Source: Phyllobacteriaceae bacterium UBA1940 (GTDB lineage: Bacteria; Pseudomonadota; Alphaproteobacteria; Rhizobiales; Rhizobiaceae). Taken from it: a DNA stretch of 8,363 nucleotides. Shown here in pieces: positions 5,935 through 8,363 of this stretch. The first letter of the stretch is position 1. Each line of letters begins with the position of its first letter. The notes under the pieces were generated by a model that was not told the origin of the DNA, ran no database searches, and saw nothing but the letters and a program-made list of their open reading frames with translations. The DNA is taken from contig DDFA01000075.1 of assembly GCA_002336975.1 (NCBI GenBank), positions 86,587-94,949 of the forward strand, given 5' to 3'. Made by a program: the position numbers and the translations under genes.

Positions 5935-6549
5935 TCAGCGGTCGAGGCGCTCGAGGCGGCCCGCGGCGATGCGGGCTTCGACCCAGCGCCGCTCCGCTGT
6001 AAACGGATGCCACTGCCAGCCCTCGTGGCCAAAACCGGCAAGCCAGATACGGTCCCCTTCCCGCGCCACGCTTTCCAGCACATGCGAGATGGTGACGAGG
6101 CCGGAACTCGGCACGACATAGGGCGGTGGATCGAAAGCGGCAAGCGCGGCGTCCAGTCCCCGATGGGTTTCGGCCGGGATGACATTCAGGCGCCGGCCGG
6201 TGGTGCGGGCAAACGTCTCGAAGCCGCATGTATAGTCATCGCAGAAATCGTCGAGGTCGGGATGGCTGCGGGACAAGGGCGCACGCAACGCGGCGAAGGT
6301 CTCCGACGCACGCACGCACCAGATTTCCTGCGCCTGCCGGACGGCCGCACTCCCCTTCCAGCCCCCGCCGGCCAGCATCTCCAGCGCGGGACGCCCGGTA
6401 TTGCAGACGGCAACGATATCCGTTCTGGCACCGCCCCGGCCCGACGACCGGCAGAGATTGAAGCGAATGACGAGATCGGCGCTGTCGATCATCCCGGCCA
6501 GCCCGTCGCGAATGGGACCGTTTCCAACGATGGCGATGCGGCGTGTCAC
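5935..6549 (-). CDS. GT29 (sialyltransferase)-like protein, 'urease operon accessory protein' type
   Basis: This 204-residue protein starts at GTG 6549, with GAGGA 7 bases upstream overlapping the stop of the preceding gene. No signal peptide or membrane segment is seen. The N-terminus (IAIVGNGPI ... MIDSADLVIRFN, residues 5-31) matches sialylmotif L of GT29 glycosyltransferases. PSSGLVTISHVL (147-158) with WLAGFG (169-174) matches sialylmotif S. H181-P-F-T-A-E186 matches the H-x4-E motif VS, whose His is catalytic in animal enzymes. Together these suggest a CMP-sugar-using fold, although the protein is much shorter than animal enzymes (300-400 residues). Rhizobial homologues are commonly labelled 'urease operon accessory protein' for their position, without a known reaction. 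It is the last gene of a three-gene operon, 10 bases after the LprI-like gene. Its function here is unproven. Confidence 0.8.
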   Translation of the reverse strand: MTRRIAIVGNGPIRDGLAGMIDSADLVIRFNLCRSSGRGGARTDIVAVCNTGRPALEMLAGGGWKGSAAVRQAQEIWCVRASETFAALRAPLSRSHPDLDDFCDDYTCGFETFARTTGRRLNVIPAETHRGLDAALAAFDPPPYVVPSSGLVTISHVLESVAREGDRIWLAGFGHEGWQWHPFTAERRWVEARIAAGRLERLDR

Positions 6550-6559
6550 CGGCAGGTCC

Positions 6560-6988
6560 TCAATATTCCGTCTCGAGGAATTCCGTCAGTTCCGCAGTGC
6601 GCTTGCGCGTCATCTCCGCAAGGCAGCCGGAAACCAGCATCGATTCCGCCTGTCCGCCACGCGCCTGGAAGCCCGCCAGCACGCAGTGGCCGTCGCGGTA
6701 GGTGATCCAGGCGCGCTGAGCGTTCTTCAGGGCCTCTACGGCGCCGACGTACTCCGGTGAATCCTTGTACTCGCCGTCCAGCGCCTGCGCCCTGACCACC
6801 GCCTTTTTGTAGGTGGCGTTCAGAGCCGCATCCGCCACTTCGTATTCACTGTAGGCGCAATCGTTGAGATCGGGCTGCGACATGGGCTTGCTGCAGTCGA
6901 TCTTGTCGGCCGCGTCCTGCGCCGGAGCGGGAGCCGCACAAGCGAGGAGGATAGCAAACGCGGACAGAAAGCGATGAACCGACCCCAT
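6560..6988 (-). CDS. LprI/DUF1311-family exported protein
   Basis: This 142-residue protein starts at ATG 6988, 7 bases after the stop of the DUF1272 gene; a TTG at 7003 is in frame but would overlap that gene. The N-terminus is a signal sequence (MGSVHRFLSAFAILLACAAP). Cleavage may fall after APAQ (residue 24), or LLAC with C17 may serve as a lipobox, so a lipoprotein is possible. The mature part has C32, C44, C102 and C122, the signatures DLNDCAYSEYEVADAALNATYKK and AQRAWITYRDGHC, and a final GCLAEMTRKRTAEL helix. This is the DUF1311 pattern, in which the cysteines probably pair. The family is named for mycobacterial LprI, which inhibits lysozyme; most members are untested. It is the middle gene of a tightly spaced operon, and translational coupling with the upstream gene is likely because its ribosome-binding site is weak. 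Confidence 0.85.
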   Translation of the reverse strand: MGSVHRFLSAFAILLACAAPAPAQDAADKIDCSKPMSQPDLNDCAYSEYEVADAALNATYKKAVVRAQALDGEYKDSPEYVGAVEALKNAQRAWITYRDGHCVLAGFQARGGQAESMLVSGCLAEMTRKRTAELTEFLETEY

Positions 6989-6995
6989 GGCTCTC

Positions 6996-7250
6996 TCACG
7001 CAACCCTGGCAGGCTTGCAGCCTTCGGCCTTCAGAACGCGCTTCGTCGATGGAGGATACTTTTGCAGCAGTGCCGCGGGCCGCACCGGCCGGCGGGTAAA
7101 ATCGCCGCCGCAGTTCGGGCAGACGCCACCCAGCACGGTAGAGACGCATTCGGCGCAGAACGTGCATTCGAAGGTGCAGATCATTGCCTCGGCACTGTCG
7201 GGCGGCAGGTCGCGGTCGCAGCATTCGCAGTTCGGTCTCAACTCGAGCAT
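6996..7250 (-). CDS. DUF1272 small cysteine-rich (zinc-binding) protein
   Basis: This 84-residue cytosolic protein starts at ATG 7250. MLELRPNCECCDRDLPPDS is the hallmark N-terminus of DUF1272. Cysteines at 8, 10, 11, 25, 29, 32, 35, 44 and 47 (CECC, ICTFECTFCAEC, CPNCGG) could bind two zinc ions in a treble-clef or ribbon arrangement. The basic tail (TRRPVRPA ... PSTKRVLKAEG) is typical. The function of the family is unknown. It is the first gene of the - strand trio, and the LprI-like gene begins 7 bases after its stop. The ribosome-binding site is weak (GGTGA close to the ATG). No promoter stands out in the 142 bases upstream beyond the inverted repeat noted separately. Confidence 0.88.
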   Translation of the reverse strand: MLELRPNCECCDRDLPPDSAEAMICTFECTFCAECVSTVLGGVCPNCGGDFTRRPVRPAALLQKYPPSTKRVLKAEGCKPARVA

Positions 7251-7314
7251 GGTTCACCGATGATGATGAGGCGTCGCGGACCAGCCGCCACGCCGGGATG
7301 TGAAACCAGGATTT

Positions 7315-7338
7315 TTGCACGACCGTGCCGCCGTGCAA
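7315..7338 (-). promoter_or_regulatory. Inverted repeat upstream of the DUF1272 operon
   Basis: TTGCACG (7315-7321) and CGTGCAA (7332-7338) are exact inverted repeats around 10 bases, 65 to 88 bases upstream of the DUF1272 start. Read on the - strand, the first arm supplies TTGCAC, a possible -35. However, the hexamer 17 bases on (AAAATC) is a poor -10. It may be an operator or a leader hairpin; neither is established. The rest of 7251-7383 shows no gene. Confidence 0.3.
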
Positions 7339-7383
7339 GCGTGAAATCGGGCATGCCTCCGTTTTCCCGGGCAAAGGCGAGAC

Positions 7384-7415
7384 AAAACGAAAAAGCCCGG
7401 CGCGAAGCCGGGCTT
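7384..7415 (-). terminator. Intrinsic terminator of the branched-chain amino acid binding-protein gene
   Basis: On the - strand AAGCCCGGC pairs with GCCGGGCTT (7415-7407 with 7401-7393) around a five-base loop. It is followed by TTTCGTTTT (7392-7384). It lies 52 bases after the stop of the binding-protein gene and separates that gene from the DUF1272 operon. Confidence 0.85.
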
Positions 7416-7430
7416 GGAAGTCAAGACGGC

Positions 7431-7454
7431 CGGGCGGCGTGCATGCGCCGCCCG
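7431..7454 (-). other. GC-rich 3' hairpin after the binding-protein gene
   Basis: CGGGCGGCG (7431-7439) pairs with CGCCGCCCG (7446-7454) around a six-base loop, 13 bases after the binding-protein stop codon. There is no T-run on either side, so it is not the terminator itself. It stands in tandem with the true terminator at 7384-7415 and probably protects the mRNA 3' end from exonucleases (inference). Confidence 0.45.
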
Positions 7455-7467
7455 TTCCGTGAACCGA

Positions 7468-8363
7468 TTACTGGTTCTCGACGTAGGTGTACTTGCCGTC
7501 GTCACCCTTCTTCCAGGTGTACATGACGTAGTCCGGACGGGTGATGTCGCCCTTCTCGTCGAAGCCGAGGTCGCCGATGGCGGTCTTGAACGGACCCTTC
7601 GACTTGATGGCTTCGGCAACAGCCTGCGGGTCGTTGCCGCCGGCAGCCTTGGCGGCCTCAGCGATGACCTGGAGAGCGGCGTAGGAGTAGAGCGTGTAGG
7701 CTTCCGGCTCGAAGCCGGCAGCGCGGAACTTCTCGACGAGTTCCTTCGCAGCTTCGTTCTTGCGCGGGTCCGGCGCGAAGGTCATCAGCGTGCCGTTGAC
7801 GGCGTCGCCGGCGATCGAGGCCAGTTCGTTCGAAACGATGCCGTCGCCCGACATGAAGGTCGCCTTCAGGCCCTGGTCGGCAGCCTGGCGTTCCATCAGG
7901 CCGAACTCGGTGTGCAGACCACCCCAGTAGACGACGGAAACGCCGGCTTCCTTCATCTTGGCGATGAGAGCGGAGAAGTCCTTGTCACCGATGTTGACGC
8001 CTTCGTAGATGGATTCGGTGATGCCGGCTTCGTTCATCGCCTTCTTGGTTTCGTCGGCAAGGCCCTGACCATACGGGGTCTTGTCGTGCAGGACGGCAAC
8101 CTTGGCGTCCTTGAAGTTGGCGGCGATGTAGGAGCCTGCTACGGCGCCCTGCTGGTCGTCACGGCCGCAGGTACGGAAGGTGTTCCACAGGCCGCGTTCC
8201 GTGTAGGTCGGGTTGGTGGAAGCCGGGGAAACCTGCAGGATGCCGTTTTCGGCGTAGATTTCCGACGTCGGAATGGAAACGCCCGAGTTGAAGTGACCGA
8301 CAACGAACTTCACGCCGTCAGCGACGAACTTGTTGGCGACCGAAACGCCCTGCTTCGGGTCGG
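7468..8363 (-). CDS. Branched-chain amino acid ABC transporter substrate-binding protein (5' end missing)
   Basis: The frame runs from the window edge (first complete codon at 8361) to TAA at 7468, giving 297 residues without the N-terminus. It is the type 1 periplasmic-binding fold that captures leucine, isoleucine and valine (LivJ/LivK/BraC type) and delivers them to the LivHMGF permease. Family features include [20 protein letters not shown], where the small-residue loop helps bind the amino acid. Others are [29 protein letters not shown] and [18 protein letters not shown] at the hinge region, then the C-terminal strand [20 protein letters not shown]. The sequence is very close, by memory, to the abundant rhizobial LIV-binding protein. 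The GTG at 8313 is an internal Val codon, not the start. The signal peptide and start lie outside the window. Two 3' hairpins follow. Confidence 0.93.
   Translation of the reverse strand, partial: DPKQGVSVANKFVADGVKFVVGHFNSGVSIPTSEIYAENGILQVSPASTNPTYTERGLWNTFRTCGRDDQQGAVAGSYIAANFKDAKVAVLHDKTPYGQGLADETKKAMNEAGITESIYEGVNIGDKDFSALIAKMKEAGVSVVYWGGLHTEFGLMERQAADQGLKATFMSGDGIVSNELASIAGDAVNGTLMTFAPDPRKNEAAKELVEKFRAAGFEPEAYTLYSYAALQVIAEAAKAAGGNDPQAVAEAIKSKGPFKTAIGDLGFDEKGDITRPDYVMYTWKKGDDGKYTYVENQ

Noticed and set aside
6007..6705. A 232-codon + strand frame overlapping the GT29-like and LprI-like genes
   Set aside because: It runs across the junction of two real - strand genes and has no recognisable domain.

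Overview
The window is about 8.4 kb of GC-rich DNA. Codon use, promoter style and the near-complete branched-chain amino acid binding protein at the right edge all suggest an alphaproteobacterium, most likely Rhizobiaceae (Rhizobium, Ensifer, Agrobacterium or Shinella type). This assignment rests on protein resemblance from memory, not on a search. I see no mobile element, CRISPR array, tRNA or rRNA.

Left part (1-5146, + strand). The window opens with the last 41 codons of a gene that looks like an ABC-transporter substrate-binding protein, closed by a perfect-palindrome terminator. A 311-base non-coding stretch follows. It holds a near-consensus sigma70 promoter (216-244), a palindrome placed like an operator over the predicted start site (248-268), and a long leader with a strong stem-loop (314-338). 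These precede a two-gene RND efflux operon: a periplasmic adaptor (437-1639) and a 1103-residue HAE1-type inner-membrane pump (1779-5090), ended by an intrinsic terminator. No outer-membrane channel gene and no dedicated repressor gene lie in the window.

Middle (5154-5928, + strand). Just after that terminator is a perfect FNR/FixK box, TTGAT-N4-ATCAA. It is spaced as in a class II activated promoter ahead of a Crp/Fnr-family regulator gene. The regulator has the FNR-type E-x-x-S-R recognition motif but no iron-sulfur cysteine cluster, and it resembles DNR-type (nitric oxide/denitrification) regulators. It therefore looks like the second tier of a low-oxygen cascade.

Right part (7250-5935, - strand). 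Three tightly packed genes form one operon that converges on the regulator gene: a DUF1272 zinc-binding protein, an LprI/DUF1311-type exported protein, and a small protein with the sialylmotifs of GT29 glycosyltransferases. Homologues of the last are often named 'urease operon accessory protein'. In rhizobia all three kinds of ORF are, as I recall, interspersed among urease genes, yet no urease gene is present here. The window ends with a branched-chain amino acid ABC-transporter binding protein (- strand, 5' end missing) and its tandem 3' hairpins.

The points most worth following up are the urease-free trio, the FNR-box-driven Cys-less regulator, and the apparent operator and structured leader of the efflux operon.
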